From a virus: 37,710 nucleotides of DNA. The position numbers and the translations under genes are program-made. Shown piece after piece: positions 7,942-15,757 of the stretch. The notes under the pieces were generated by a model. It was not told the DNA's origin. It did not search any database and worked only from the letters and a program-made list of their open reading frames with translations. The stretch is taken from positions 1-37,710 of IMG/VR virus record IMGVR_UViG_3300028392_000145; one strand, written 5' to 3'. Every line of letters begins with the position of its first letter. The stretch's first letter is position 1.

Positions 7942-8300
7942 TATTTATTGCTTTTTCCTATTAATAATACACCTAATATCGTTACTGTTCCTGCAACTAT
8001 ACCAACTGTCAATAGTGTTTTTTTAGTCTTTTCTTTTTCGGTTGCCACATTACTAATACCCGTTACCCTAGCCGCATTTAATGTGCCTAAAGTATTGGCA
8101 ATGATAGTATTTCGAGCTTCCTCCGAACTAGCTTCCGTTAATTGCTTACTTAATAATGCTTGTTGGTCAAAACTTAAAGAAGCTAGATTTTGTTCGTAAT
8201 TTCTTTTTTTGGTAGCGGCAGCATTGCTACTAATTGCACTACCTACACCTGTGGCAGCAGCAACGGCGGCAGTTCCAACACTTATCGCAATCATTGTCAT
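7941..8300 (-). CDS. Membrane protein, paralogue of the 8733-9152 product
   Basis: The protein has an Ala/Gly-rich N-terminal segment (GTAAVAAATGVGSAIS), a central helical region and a C-terminal membrane segment (LLTVGIVAGTVTILGVLLIG) ending GKSNK. It aligns without gaps over about 80 residues with the protein encoded at 8733-9152. Shared positions include QNL, LS-x-DQ, A-x2-L, SSE, I/V-A-N-x-L and the TM tail. The two are a duplicated pair separated by a cupin-like gene. The start overlaps the upstream stop by ATGA. A role in the virion membrane is likely but unproven. Confidence 0.72.
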   Translation of the reverse strand: MTMIAISVGTAAVAAATGVGSAISSNAAATKKRNYEQNLASLSFDQQALLSKQLTEASSEEARNTIIANTLGTLNAARVTGISNVATEKEKTKKTLLTVGIVAGTVTILGVLLIGKSNK

Positions 8301-8731
8301 ACTTCAATATTTTTAATGTTTTCTAATAAAGGGTTATCATGTTTTTCAACTAATCTATCTACCAACGTATCTATATCTTCACAATTATCACTATTCAAAT
8401 GGTATGTTGACCAAACACAATCTTCCTCAATAAATAAAATACGTCTAGTTCCAGCTTTTGTGATACCAGTATAAGGTGCTTCATATTCAACCCACTCTCC
8501 ACCATCAATCGAAACCTTAACCCTTCCCTTTGATATGGTAAAAGGATGATTAGTTAAATGTATTCTACTAGTTATTAATGTGCCTTGTGGCATAAAAATC
8601 TCACGAATATACATCCCTTCCGTAAACCTATGAACCAAAGGACACTCCACTTGCGGTAAGTTTTCTAACATAGCCGCTTCTAGCTCGTTAATTATACCAT
8701 CATTTTGTCTTACTAAAACTTCGGTACTCAT
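8297..8731 (-). CDS. Cupin-like jelly-roll protein
   Basis: The 144-residue protein has the beta pattern of the cupin fold: HRFTEGMYIREIFMPQGTLI at about residues 34-53, SRIHLTNHPFTISKGRVKV at 55-73, then ITKAGTRRILFIEEDCVWST around 95-114. H, H and the Gly-rich turns correspond to conserved cupin positions. Similar cupin proteins occur in structural regions of many phages, with no settled function. Here it is inserted between two paralogous membrane proteins. In a tailless virus a single jelly roll could be a minor capsid or vertex protein, but a small-molecule binding role is equally possible. Confidence 0.72.
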   Translation of the reverse strand: MSTEVLVRQNDGIINELEAAMLENLPQVECPLVHRFTEGMYIREIFMPQGTLITSRIHLTNHPFTISKGRVKVSIDGGEWVEYEAPYTGITKAGTRRILFIEEDCVWSTYHLNSDNCEDIDTLVDRLVEKHDNPLLENIKNIEV

Positions 8732-8732
8732 T

Positions 8733-9152
8733 TTATTTCTTTTTTAAAACTATAATCGCTATAATTCCTATTGCTATTACACCAAATATTGATGCCGCAA
8801 CGATTATATTAGTCCTTGCTGCTTTACCCTTATTATTATAATCACTTGTAATTACGTCTATTCTCTTTAAAGATAAATCTGTTAATACGTTTGCTACTAA
8901 TTTTTGTCTTTCGGCTTCGCTACTAACATCCAATAAAGCGGCATCTAAAGCTTTCTTTTGGTCAACACTTAACAAATCTAAATTTTGACTAAACTGCCTA
9001 CGCAAATTAGCATTGGTAATTCCTCCAATAACTGTGGCAACAGTTCCACCAACTTGGGCAACAACATCACCTACGGCACTTATTATGTTCGCCGTATTTG
9101 CTGCCTTTGATGCGGCTGATGCTCCCTTTGCGGCTGATGCTGGTGCTGGCAT
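8733..9152 (-). CDS. Membrane protein, paralogue of the 7941-8300 product
   Basis: The protein has 139 residues. It opens with an Ala-rich stretch (PAPASAAKGASAASKAA) and an amphipathic or hydrophobic helix (VVAQVGGTVATVIGGI). A central helical region like that of its paralogue follows (SQNLDLLSVDQKKALDAAL), and it ends with a membrane segment (IIVAASIFGVIAIGIIAIIVL) and KKK. Gene duplication is evident from collinear similarity across the last 85 residues. It probably sits in the virion membrane. Function unknown. Confidence 0.72.
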   Translation of the reverse strand: MPAPASAAKGASAASKAANTANIISAVGDVVAQVGGTVATVIGGITNANLRRQFSQNLDLLSVDQKKALDAALLDVSSEAERQKLVANVLTDLSLKRIDVITSDYNNKGKAARTNIIVAASIFGVIAIGIIAIIVLKKK

Positions 9153-9601
9153 TAGAATGGTAATTTATTAATGTCCGTTAATGTTAACCCTGTGCTTGTC
9201 GGTGCTGCAATATTCTTTGGAACTACTTGACCATTAGATATAACTAAACCATTTAACATGGCTATTTTGTTAATGTCTTCGGTGCTATCAATAGTTTTTT
9301 TACCTAATATTTTCATAATAGCCGCTTCGGTTTCTGCACCAAATTGACCATCTGCACCAAATTTAGGTAGGTTTATCTTAGTAATTGCTTGTTGAACAAG
9401 TTTAACCAATGCACCAGCACTACCTTTTCTTAAAGGGAACACATTTGTATTACTTGGAGTTGTGCTAGTTGTGGTAGTACCATTTCCACTAGTATCAGCA
9501 TTGCCTTTAGCATCTAAAACACTATTAGTTTTTTTAAATGGATTAATGATTACAAGTAATCCGATAACCCCGATTGAAATTGGTAGCCAATATTTTTTCA
9601 T
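9152..9601 (-). CDS. Membrane-anchored peptidoglycan-binding protein
   Basis: An N-terminal membrane segment (WLPISIGVIGLLVIINPF) is followed by a Ser/Thr/Asn-rich linker (GNGTTTTSTTPSNT). A PG_binding_1 domain then covers about residues 55-105: LRKGSAGALVKLVQQAI, FGADGQFGAETEAAIMKIL. This domain type binds cell-wall peptidoglycan. Anchored in a membrane, it could hold the particle membrane at the cell wall during entry or assist lysis with a separate enzyme. No catalytic domain is present. The stop of the upstream gene and this start share bases (TAATG). Confidence 0.8.
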   Translation of the reverse strand: MKKYWLPISIGVIGLLVIINPFKKTNSVLDAKGNADTSGNGTTTTSTTPSNTNVFPLRKGSAGALVKLVQQAITKINLPKFGADGQFGAETEAAIMKILGKKTIDSTEDINKIAMLNGLVISNGQVVPKNIAAPTSTGLTLTDINKLPF

Positions 9602-9873
9602 TATTTTGTTATTAAAAGTTTTACTAATTCAAATATTACCGCAAATGCACCGCCACCAACGAAGGAAGCTCCTATTAACTTATTTTTAAAGTTTTTATAC
9701 TTTTCGTTTTCGTTTTCTAAATATTTAACTCTATTTATTATTCCCTTTTGGTCGAAATCTTCATTTCCTATAATAACATCAAATATCTTATCAATTTTCT
9801 TATGTAATTCTTGTAGGGTATCTTCCACAATGTTTAGTCTTTCAGTTACAAGGCTATCTGATATGGTACTCAT
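9601..9873 (-). CDS. Coiled-coil plus membrane-tail protein, holin-like
   Basis: The protein has 90 residues. The first 60 predict a coiled coil (ERLNIVEDTLQELHKKIDKI, VKYLENENEKYKNF). A hydrophobic C-terminus follows (LIGASFVGGGAFAVIFELVKLLI). This layout resembles XhlA-type holin-associated proteins, but the similarity is by architecture only. It is the first gene of the leftward operon that runs to 5740. A -7-like sequence (AAATTTTG) lies only about five bases before the ATG. Confidence 0.68.
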   Translation of the reverse strand: MSTISDSLVTERLNIVEDTLQELHKKIDKIFDVIIGNEDFDQKGIINRVKYLENENEKYKNFKNKLIGASFVGGGAFAVIFELVKLLITK

Positions 9874-9878
9874 TATAA

Positions 9879-9886
9879 CAAAATTT
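9879..9886 (-). promoter_or_regulatory. Near-consensus -7 element next to an ATG
   Basis: The minus strand reads AAATTTTG followed by TTATA and the ATG of the 9601-9873 gene. It resembles the perfect TAAATTTG-TTATT-ATG before the 31743-32144 gene, but lacks the leading TA. If functional, the mRNA would have almost no leader. Weak evidence alone. Confidence 0.3.
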
Positions 9887-9930
9887 TACTATAAAAATAA
9901 TATTTTTTTGGATAGTAATACATTTTAATT

Positions 9931-9968
9931 GAAAAACCGCCTAGAATTTAATCTAAAGCGGCTTTTTC
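9931..9968 (-). terminator. Rho-independent terminator
   Basis: On the minus strand AAAAAGCCGC, TTTAGA, a short loop, TCTAG and GCGGTTTTT form a stem with a 3' T-run. It begins at the stop of the small gene ending at 9968 and ends transcription of the APS-kinase operon. The stem also has A-runs on the other side, so it may work in both directions. It marks the left edge of the glycan cassette. Confidence 0.75.
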
Positions 9969-10156
9969 TATATAATCGGGGGGTATTTTCTTCCTAAAGA
10001 TATGTTTTTTTGGAATCTTATATCCTTGTTTGATAAAGTCCATATTTCACCATTATCTAAAGCACAAGTAAAGAGTAAATGATGCTCTTGGGTATAATCT
10101 ATCACCAAAAAAGCATATCCTTCCATGCCATCGCTTAACCTAAGTATTGGTATCAT
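9968..10156 (-). CDS. Small protein, 62 aa
   Basis: I start it at the ATG at 10156 (MIPILRLSDG). The longer frame would overlap the kinase-like gene by 77 bases. The protein is soluble with a beta-prone pattern (GYAFLVIDYTQEHHLLFTCALDNGEIWTL) reminiscent of small barrel folds. It ends a three-gene operon with the APS-kinase-like gene and the DUF6165 gene, just before a terminator. Function unknown. Confidence 0.6.
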   Translation of the reverse strand: MIPILRLSDGMEGYAFLVIDYTQEHHLLFTCALDNGEIWTLSNKDIRFQKNISLGRKYPPII

Positions 10157-10631
10157 TGGATTTAACTGGAGTATCATAATAAAATTTTGAGTAAAATTCA
10201 TATACCATTGATACACAATCTTCTATACTAATTGAAGAAGTATTCAACATCATTAAGTTTTTGATTTCAACACTAGGAGTTTCAAATTCTACATGGAAAT
10301 TTTCTCTACCCCTAACTCCAGTGTATTTAAGATATACCCAAAGTATTTTTTGAGTAGATATTGATTCTAAATACTCTCTAGCTTCTACAAAAGGATAGAT
10401 AGCACTAACAATAACATCATGGTATTTACTAGCTAAAAAGGTACTTATATCGCTAATTCTATTCAAATTCTTAATCCTACCTTCTTTTGAATAGTCGGTA
10501 TTCTTGAAAATTACTCTTATTTCATCACCATCAATAATAGGGGCAGTGCTAGTATGAAATATCTTTTTTTGAAACTCTTTTGCTAGTGTAGTTTTCCCAC
10601 TACAAGGTTGACCGATAAATACAACTATCAT
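10140..10631 (-). CDS. P-loop kinase resembling adenylylsulfate kinase
   Basis: The 163-residue protein has a Walker A motif FIGQPCSGKTTLAKEF at residues 5-20. It also has PIIDGDEIRVIF (the DGDxxR typical of APS kinases), DYSKEGRIKNLNRI and DVIVSAIYPFVEAREY. These match the APS-kinase order of motifs, including the Arg and Asn that contact the nucleotide. APS kinase phosphorylates adenylylsulfate to the sulfate donor PAPS. In a glycan cassette this might supply sulfation, but no sulfotransferase is visible. Related phage proteins may phosphorylate a different small molecule. Overlaps the next gene by ATGA. Confidence 0.78.
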   Translation of the reverse strand: MIVVFIGQPCSGKTTLAKEFQKKIFHTSTAPIIDGDEIRVIFKNTDYSKEGRIKNLNRISDISTFLASKYHDVIVSAIYPFVEAREYLESISTQKILWVYLKYTGVRGRENFHVEFETPSVEIKNLMMLNTSSISIEDCVSMVYEFYSKFYYDTPVKSNDTNT

Positions 10632-11008
10632 AATAAATTTTTATATGACTTTTCTTCGGTCAATTCCGAGTTGTAATAAATGTTTATTTCTTTTTTTATT
10701 GCAGCCCTTTCGTCATTAAGCTTATATACACTTTGTGCTAGTTTGATAAATTCAAGTCCAAAATCACCCACTCTATCCAAGAATCGTATTTCATCTTCAA
10801 CACCCCATAATTCTACATTGATTTCTAATAAAGCTTGGTAGTATTCGTTAGTTTCATCAATACCATAATTTTCTAAAAGACTTTTTCTTACTAGCCTAAA
10901 TTCTTTATTAATATTGACTAATTTTTCTACATCTTGAATCATTTTAAGCTTAATGTCAAGGATGGTTGCTTTATCTAGGGCTTCGCCTACACTTACTTTA
11001 ATGGTCAT
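10628..11008 (-). CDS. DUF6165 family protein
   Basis: I start it at ATG 11008; a TTG two codons upstream is less likely. The family pattern is plain: VSVGEALDKATILDIKLKMI, then LLEINVELWGVEDEIRFLD, EFIKLAQSVYKLNDERAAIKKEIN and a final LTEEKSY. DUF6165 proteins are all-helical and usually lie next to glycosyltransferase genes, with no known reaction. It leads the small leftward operon that diverges from the glycosyltransferase operon. Confidence 0.8.
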   Translation of the reverse strand: MTIKVSVGEALDKATILDIKLKMIQDVEKLVNINKEFRLVRKSLLENYGIDETNEYYQALLEINVELWGVEDEIRFLDRVGDFGLEFIKLAQSVYKLNDERAAIKKEINIYYNSELTEEKSYKNLL

Positions 11009-11014
11009 TTTCAA

Positions 11015-11022
11015 TAATTTTG
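11015..11022 (+). promoter_or_regulatory. Possible -7 element for the glycosyltransferase operon
   Basis: TAATTTTG is a perfect TAnnTTTG match. It lies in the divergent gap between the DUF6165 gene and the GT9-like gene, about 57 bases before the ATG at 11080. No clear TTG sits at -33. The gap must hold promoters for both directions. Confidence 0.4.
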
Positions 11023-11079
11023 AATGTAAATATAATCGTTTTACTTTATTTCATTAATTTTATCGAAATAAAAAAAACC

Positions 11080-12048
11080 ATGAAAAAAGTTTGCCTTGAT
11101 TTAAGCGAGTGCAATGGATTGGGAGATTTGATTTGTGCCACCCCAACCATTAAAAAACTATCTCAATCATACGAGCAAAAGATTATTGTATTATCTAAAA
11201 TGCCAGAACTATTTAAGTGCAACCCAAATGTGGAAGCTAGTTATAAGGCATCATCAATAGATTGGGATTATTTTAATTCGAACTACATCATGCACAATTC
11301 ATTCTATAATGTAGGTAAGAAAAATGAACGTGGGATAGAATACAAGCATAATGTTATGGATATAAGACAATTCCATGCCATCAATCTTGGTTTCATGCTA
11401 GGTCAAGATGAGTTGCAATGCGAGTATCATCCAATTACGGAATTGGCTATACAATTACCCGAAAAGTATGTATTGATACACCCAGTTACTAGTTGGGGAA
11501 GTAGAACTTGGTCTTTAGAAAATTGGATTGGTCTAACTCAAAAAATAAACGAAATGGGTTATGAAGTTATTGCAATAGGTAAAGATTCAAGTGAAACGGG
11601 TTTCTTTAATGTACAAAAACCTGTTTTTGATTTGCAAATTGCAAACCGATTAAACCTAATGAATAATACTAGTATATCCGATTGTTGGCATTTAATGAAA
11701 AAAGCACAAGCCTTCGTTACTATGGATAGTGGGTTATTACACCTTGCTGGTACTACGGATGTGACTATCATTCATTTAGGTTCTTCCATAAAACCCGAAT
11801 TTAGAATACCATATAGAAGAAAGAGTGGACAAGAGAGTAGGTGTACTTATTCTGATAATAAATTAACTTATCAATATGTTCGTGGTGGTTGTGGATTAGA
11901 ATGTGCATCTAATATGAAATATGCACTTGAATATTGGGATGACATAAATAGTGTACCACCATTAATAGGTTGTTTAGAAAAAAAGCCAACGTACGAGTGC
12001 CACCCTACTTTTGAACAAGTATATGAAGTCTTAAAAAATAATATATGA
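11080..12048 (+). CDS. GT9-type heptosyltransferase-like glycosyltransferase
   Basis: The start is the ATG at 11080 (MKKVCLDLSE); the longer frame would open with TTG. The protein has 322 residues. The N-terminus has the LGDLICATPTIKKL segment typical of ADP-heptose heptosyltransferases. The C-terminal half has VLIHPVTSWGSRTWSLENW and AFVTMDSGLLHLAGTTDV, the donor-binding GT-B signatures of GT9. The last 70 residues are Cys-rich (GGCGLECASN, GCLEKK, YECHP) and may bind metal, as in the BAHT enzymes. It is the first gene of a five-gene operon. Likely transfers heptose or a related sugar; acceptor not shown. Confidence 0.85.
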   Translation: MKKVCLDLSECNGLGDLICATPTIKKLSQSYEQKIIVLSKMPELFKCNPNVEASYKASSIDWDYFNSNYIMHNSFYNVGKKNERGIEYKHNVMDIRQFHAINLGFMLGQDELQCEYHPITELAIQLPEKYVLIHPVTSWGSRTWSLENWIGLTQKINEMGYEVIAIGKDSSETGFFNVQKPVFDLQIANRLNLMNNTSISDCWHLMKKAQAFVTMDSGLLHLAGTTDVTIIHLGSSIKPEFRIPYRRKSGQESRCTYSDNKLTYQYVRGGCGLECASNMKYALEYWDDINSVPPLIGCLEKKPTYECHPTFEQVYEVLKNNI

Positions 12049-14735
12049 AAAAAATTCTAGTTATAAGTCCACATTTTTCTACTGGTGGTGCTCCTAGTTG
12101 TACTTTAAATAAGATAAAATTACTACAAAGTGAATTTGAAATTAGAGTAGTTGAATATGCTTTTTTAGCTTGGCAATTTGTGGTGCAACGTAATAGAATC
12201 ATAGAACTAGTAGGTAAAGATAATTTCTACTCTTTAGGTGAAAATAAATTCAATGAATTAATTACTATCATTGAAATTTTTCAACCCGATTGTATATTGA
12301 TGGAAGAGTTCCCCGAAATGTTTTGTGAATATGGAATATGCCAATATTTGTATAGAAATGATAAACCATACACCATCATTGAAACTACACATGATAGTAG
12401 CTTCAACCCTAAAAATAAAGTATGGATGCCTAATAAGTTTGTTTTTGTTAGTCCTTATAGTGCATTAAAATACAACCATTTAGATATACCATACGAAATT
12501 ATAGAGTACCCAGTGGATTTAAAGGAATGTGTAGAATCATCGAAGGCAAAACATATTTTAGGATTAGAATTAGATTATAAACACGTTGTTATTATAGGTC
12601 TATTTACCCAACGTAAAAATCAAGGATATGCTTTTGAAATCGCTAGAAATCTACTAGACCATAAAATAAAATTTCATTTTTTGGGTAACCAAGCAGGAAA
12701 TTTTCAAGACTATTGGCAACCATTAATGAATAATAAGCCAGATAATTGTATTATTTGGGGTGAAAGAAGTGATACCAACACTTTTATTGAAGCATCAGAC
12801 TTATTTCTATTCCCATCCAAAGGAGATAGGGGAAACAAAGAATTAAACCCAATTGTAATTAAGGAATCATTGGAATGCCAGCATCTACCTAAATTAATAT
12901 TTAACCTTGATGTTTATCTAAATAGGTATGATAACTACCATAACGTATTTTATTTAACGGGAGATATTAATCAAGACACAAACAAGGTTTTAGAATTAAC
13001 AAATGCAAAACAAAAAATTAACCAAGACGAGTTAATTATAATAGGTACTTATCCTAATCTTAAAAGTAGGGTGCAACTTACAAAGGATACTATCAATAGT
13101 TTGAAGCCTTTGGGAAAGAAAATAATGCTAGTTAGCCATTACCCAGTGGATTTGGAAACTCAAAATATGGTGGATTATTATATCTACGATGCAGAAAACC
13201 CACTAACCTATCATTCATACTATACAAAGTTTTATAATTACCAGAATGATTATGAAGCCGAAATAAACATCAATGGTTTAAAAAATAGTAATCAATCATT
13301 GACTGTTTTAACCAATATTTTTAATGGTGCAAAAGCAGCTAAGGATTTAGGATATAAAAGATTTTTTTATTCTACATACGATGTGGTGGTACATGAAAAA
13401 GACTTACAAGTAATTGAAGAATCTTTTGACCTTGTAAATGAATACGAAACCGCATATTTGGCATCATTAAATACCCCTTTTGGGAAAGGTATTCAAACAA
13501 ACGGGATGACTTTCAATACAGATTTCTTTTTAAAAGAATTTCATGATGTAAGGCATCAAGATGAATATAATAAAATTTGTAACGAAATTGGTTGCCAAAA
13601 TTTTTTAGAAGATTACTTTATTAAAGTAATAAATAGATATAGAACGGATATAAATAAGAGTGATGTTACAATTATAAACAATCAAGAAGAAACTTTTTTA
13701 ACCCATAGTGGACTTGGGGTAGCATCAAATAGTGAATACTATTCTATTTTACCAATAGCAGGAAAGAAGAATAAGTATATGTTCTATTTCTTTACTTACA
13801 ATATAGATAGTAGGGTTATTTGGGTTAATATTGACAATTATTCGCTTAAAATTGATATTGAAAAAACAAAAGAGTTTAAATATGAATTTGAATACACTGG
13901 CAACAATGTAATTGAAATGCTTTTCCATGACGGGAATACTATATACAAAACGGAAAGGTTTGAAATGAATCCATCTACCATTGAAAAATATCAAAACACT
14001 GGTAAGTTCACATGGAAAAACCAAAAAACAAAAATTAAATTAGTACACATACAAACTACCATTCAAGATGAAAGGGAACAAAAAAGTAAAGAATCAATCA
14101 AACAAGTCGAAAAGTATGGTATCGAATATATCCAGCACATTAACGAACCTTACAATGATATTCCACCAAAACATAACTGTCAAAGACCCACTTGCGTTTC
14201 AATGGACTTGTTCGATGAAGCAACCATTCAAATACATGGTACTGCGTTGACACCTGCCCATTATGGTTGTTATGAAGCTTTTAAAAATGCAATTTTATCA
14301 GAGTTTTATGATTGCGATTTTTTAATCGTTTGTGAAGGTGATTGTTTATTGGAAGTAAATCCAATAGATTTTACCAATAAAGTATATCAAGTTAGTAGAC
14401 TATGCAATGAAAACAATATTGGTTATTTTAGTTTTGGTGATACAAAAACACTAGAGCATGGATGGTTACAATCGCCAGTAATTGAAACAATACCTAATCA
14501 AGATTTGCTATTCATTACGAACCATATTATTGGATTGCAATGTATTATGTTTCCAAAATTTACATCCGATTGGCTAAAACATCAATTAAGAACCCAAAAG
14601 TGGGATGCTAGTGATATGCTATTCAATATTATTTTCCAAAATTCTAACTATAAAATGGGAATACTACATAATAGAATTACCACACAAATTGAAGGTTATA
14701 GTCTAATAGATAAACAAGAAAAACAATTCTTATGA
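12045..14735 (+). CDS. Large multidomain glycosyltransferase, 896 aa
   Basis: Three regions are visible. Residues 1 to about 320 are GT-B, GT4-like: VISPHFSTGGAPSCTLNKI at the start, IIGLFTQRKNQGYAFEIAR, and an acceptor-loop ELNPIVIKESLEC near residue 265. Residues about 330-650 start with LIIIGTYPNLKSRVQLTKDT and resemble the N-terminal strand of GT-A enzymes, followed by a beta-rich part. Residues about 660-896 hold LIVCEGDCLLEV, an acidic D-x-D-like motif. The fusion may make or extend a short glycan in sequence. The start overlaps the previous stop by ATGA. Domain boundaries are estimates and the activities of the middle and last parts are inferred. Confidence 0.78.
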   Translation: MKKILVISPHFSTGGAPSCTLNKIKLLQSEFEIRVVEYAFLAWQFVVQRNRIIELVGKDNFYSLGENKFNELITIIEIFQPDCILMEEFPEMFCEYGICQYLYRNDKPYTIIETTHDSSFNPKNKVWMPNKFVFVSPYSALKYNHLDIPYEIIEYPVDLKECVESSKAKHILGLELDYKHVVIIGLFTQRKNQGYAFEIARNLLDHKIKFHFLGNQAGNFQDYWQPLMNNKPDNCIIWGERSDTNTFIEASDLFLFPSKGDRGNKELNPIVIKESLECQHLPKLIFNLDVYLNRYDNYHNVFYLTGDINQDTNKVLELTNAKQKINQDELIIIGTYPNLKSRVQLTKDTINSLKPLGKKIMLVSHYPVDLETQNMVDYYIYDAENPLTYHSYYTKFYNYQNDYEAEININGLKNSNQSLTVLTNIFNGAKAAKDLGYKRFFYSTYDVVVHEKDLQVIEESFDLVNEYETAYLASLNTPFGKGIQTNGMTFNTDFFLKEFHDVRHQDEYNKICNEIGCQNFLEDYFIKVINRYRTDINKSDVTIINNQEETFLTHSGLGVASNSEYYSILPIAGKKNKYMFYFFTYNIDSRVIWVNIDNYSLKIDIEKTKEFKYEFEYTGNNVIEMLFHDGNTIYKTERFEMNPSTIEKYQNTGKFTWKNQKTKIKLVHIQTTIQDEREQKSKESIKQVEKYGIEYIQHINEPYNDIPPKHNCQRPTCVSMDLFDEATIQIHGTALTPAHYGCYEAFKNAILSEFYDCDFLIVCEGDCLLEVNPIDFTNKVYQVSRLCNENNIGYFSFGDTKTLEHGWLQSPVIETIPNQDLLFITNHIIGLQCIMFPKFTSDWLKHQLRTQKWDASDMLFNIIFQNSNYKMGILHNRITTQIEGYSLIDKQEKQFL

Positions 14736-15757
14736 AAATTTGTCAAGTAATAAGTAGTAACATACCTATCAAGCCAACTGGTGAAAGGGGCTGGGGAGCT
14801 TTAGAATTGATAATAGATGAATATTCTAAAGGATTTAGAAATTTAGGACACGAAGTAGATATAAAATACTTAAATGAAGTAAGTATTGGTGAATATGATA
14901 TAGTACATATCCACGTTGCTAATTTAGCCGTAGAAGCAAGTAAAAGGGGATTGCCATATATTTATAGCACACATGACCATCACTCATTTTATTACGGGAA
15001 AGATAGTTTTAATTATAATGAGCAACTTGAAGCAATAAAAGGTTCAATATTTTCTATTTGTCATGCCGAATATGTGGTAGACTACTTTGATGGAACGGAT
15101 AAGTTGTTTTTTGTTCCACATGGGGTAGATACTAAATACTATTTGCCAATAATTAATCCCATAAAACATAAATTATTAGTTTGTGCTAATAATGGTCTTG
15201 CAGGTGATTATGGATTTGATAGAAAAGGTTTTAGGGTTGCAATTGAAGCCGCTAAAGAATTGGACTTGCCTATTACAATAGTTGGTGCTAATGCTAATAC
15301 AAAATTTTTTGAAATACACAAAGATTTGCTTGAATATGATGAATTAATAGTAATAGATACCAACCCAACGGAATCGGAGAAATTAAAAATATTTCAAGAC
15401 CATACAATATTCTTACACCCCTCTATGTTAGAGTATGGGCATCCTAATCTTACCCTTTTGGAAGCGGCTAGTTGTTGTTTGCCTATCGTTGGTACATACA
15501 ATGGTACAAATCATTTTTGGGGTATGTGGGTGATACCAGAGATAACTACCAATGCAGTGGTGCATGGTATCAAAGAAACTATTAAAACTTACAACCAAAG
15601 GTTAAGTGAATTATTAGAATTTAGAAAAAAACTTGATTGGAGTTTTATTTGTGAAAATGTTGCTAGAAAATACGATGATTCATTATGTACACAACATTAT
15701 AATAGCGATACAATTAGACTTAAACATAGTGCTTGTATAAATAAAACATTAAAATAA
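14732..15757 (+). CDS. Glycosyltransferase, GT4 family
   Basis: The 341-residue protein has the GT-B layout. The N-terminal half contains a G-E-R-G-W-G-A-L-E stretch, YDIVHIHVANLAVEA and YIYSTHDHHSF, and then the switch FVPHGVDTKYY. The donor domain has RKGFRVAIEAAKEL and the EX7E-like region PNLTLLEAASCCLPIV near residue 235. GT4 enzymes transfer sugars with retention from nucleotide donors. It overlaps the upstream gene by ATGA and is directly followed by the BAHT-like gene, so all are one operon. Confidence 0.86.
   Translation: MKICQVISSNIPIKPTGERGWGALELIIDEYSKGFRNLGHEVDIKYLNEVSIGEYDIVHIHVANLAVEASKRGLPYIYSTHDHHSFYYGKDSFNYNEQLEAIKGSIFSICHAEYVVDYFDGTDKLFFVPHGVDTKYYLPIINPIKHKLLVCANNGLAGDYGFDRKGFRVAIEAAKELDLPITIVGANANTKFFEIHKDLLEYDELIVIDTNPTESEKLKIFQDHTIFLHPSMLEYGHPNLTLLEAASCCLPIVGTYNGTNHFWGMWVIPEITTNAVVHGIKETIKTYNQRLSELLEFRKKLDWSFICENVARKYDDSLCTQHYNSDTIRLKHSACINKTLK

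Noticed and set aside
9601-9873. Firm holin assignment
   Set aside because: Coiled coil plus hydrophobic tail is only an architectural resemblance. No endolysin is adjacent.
10139-10216. Longer start for the small gene ending at 9968
   Set aside because: It would overlap the kinase-like gene by 77 bases. The ATG at 10156 gives a normal short overlap.
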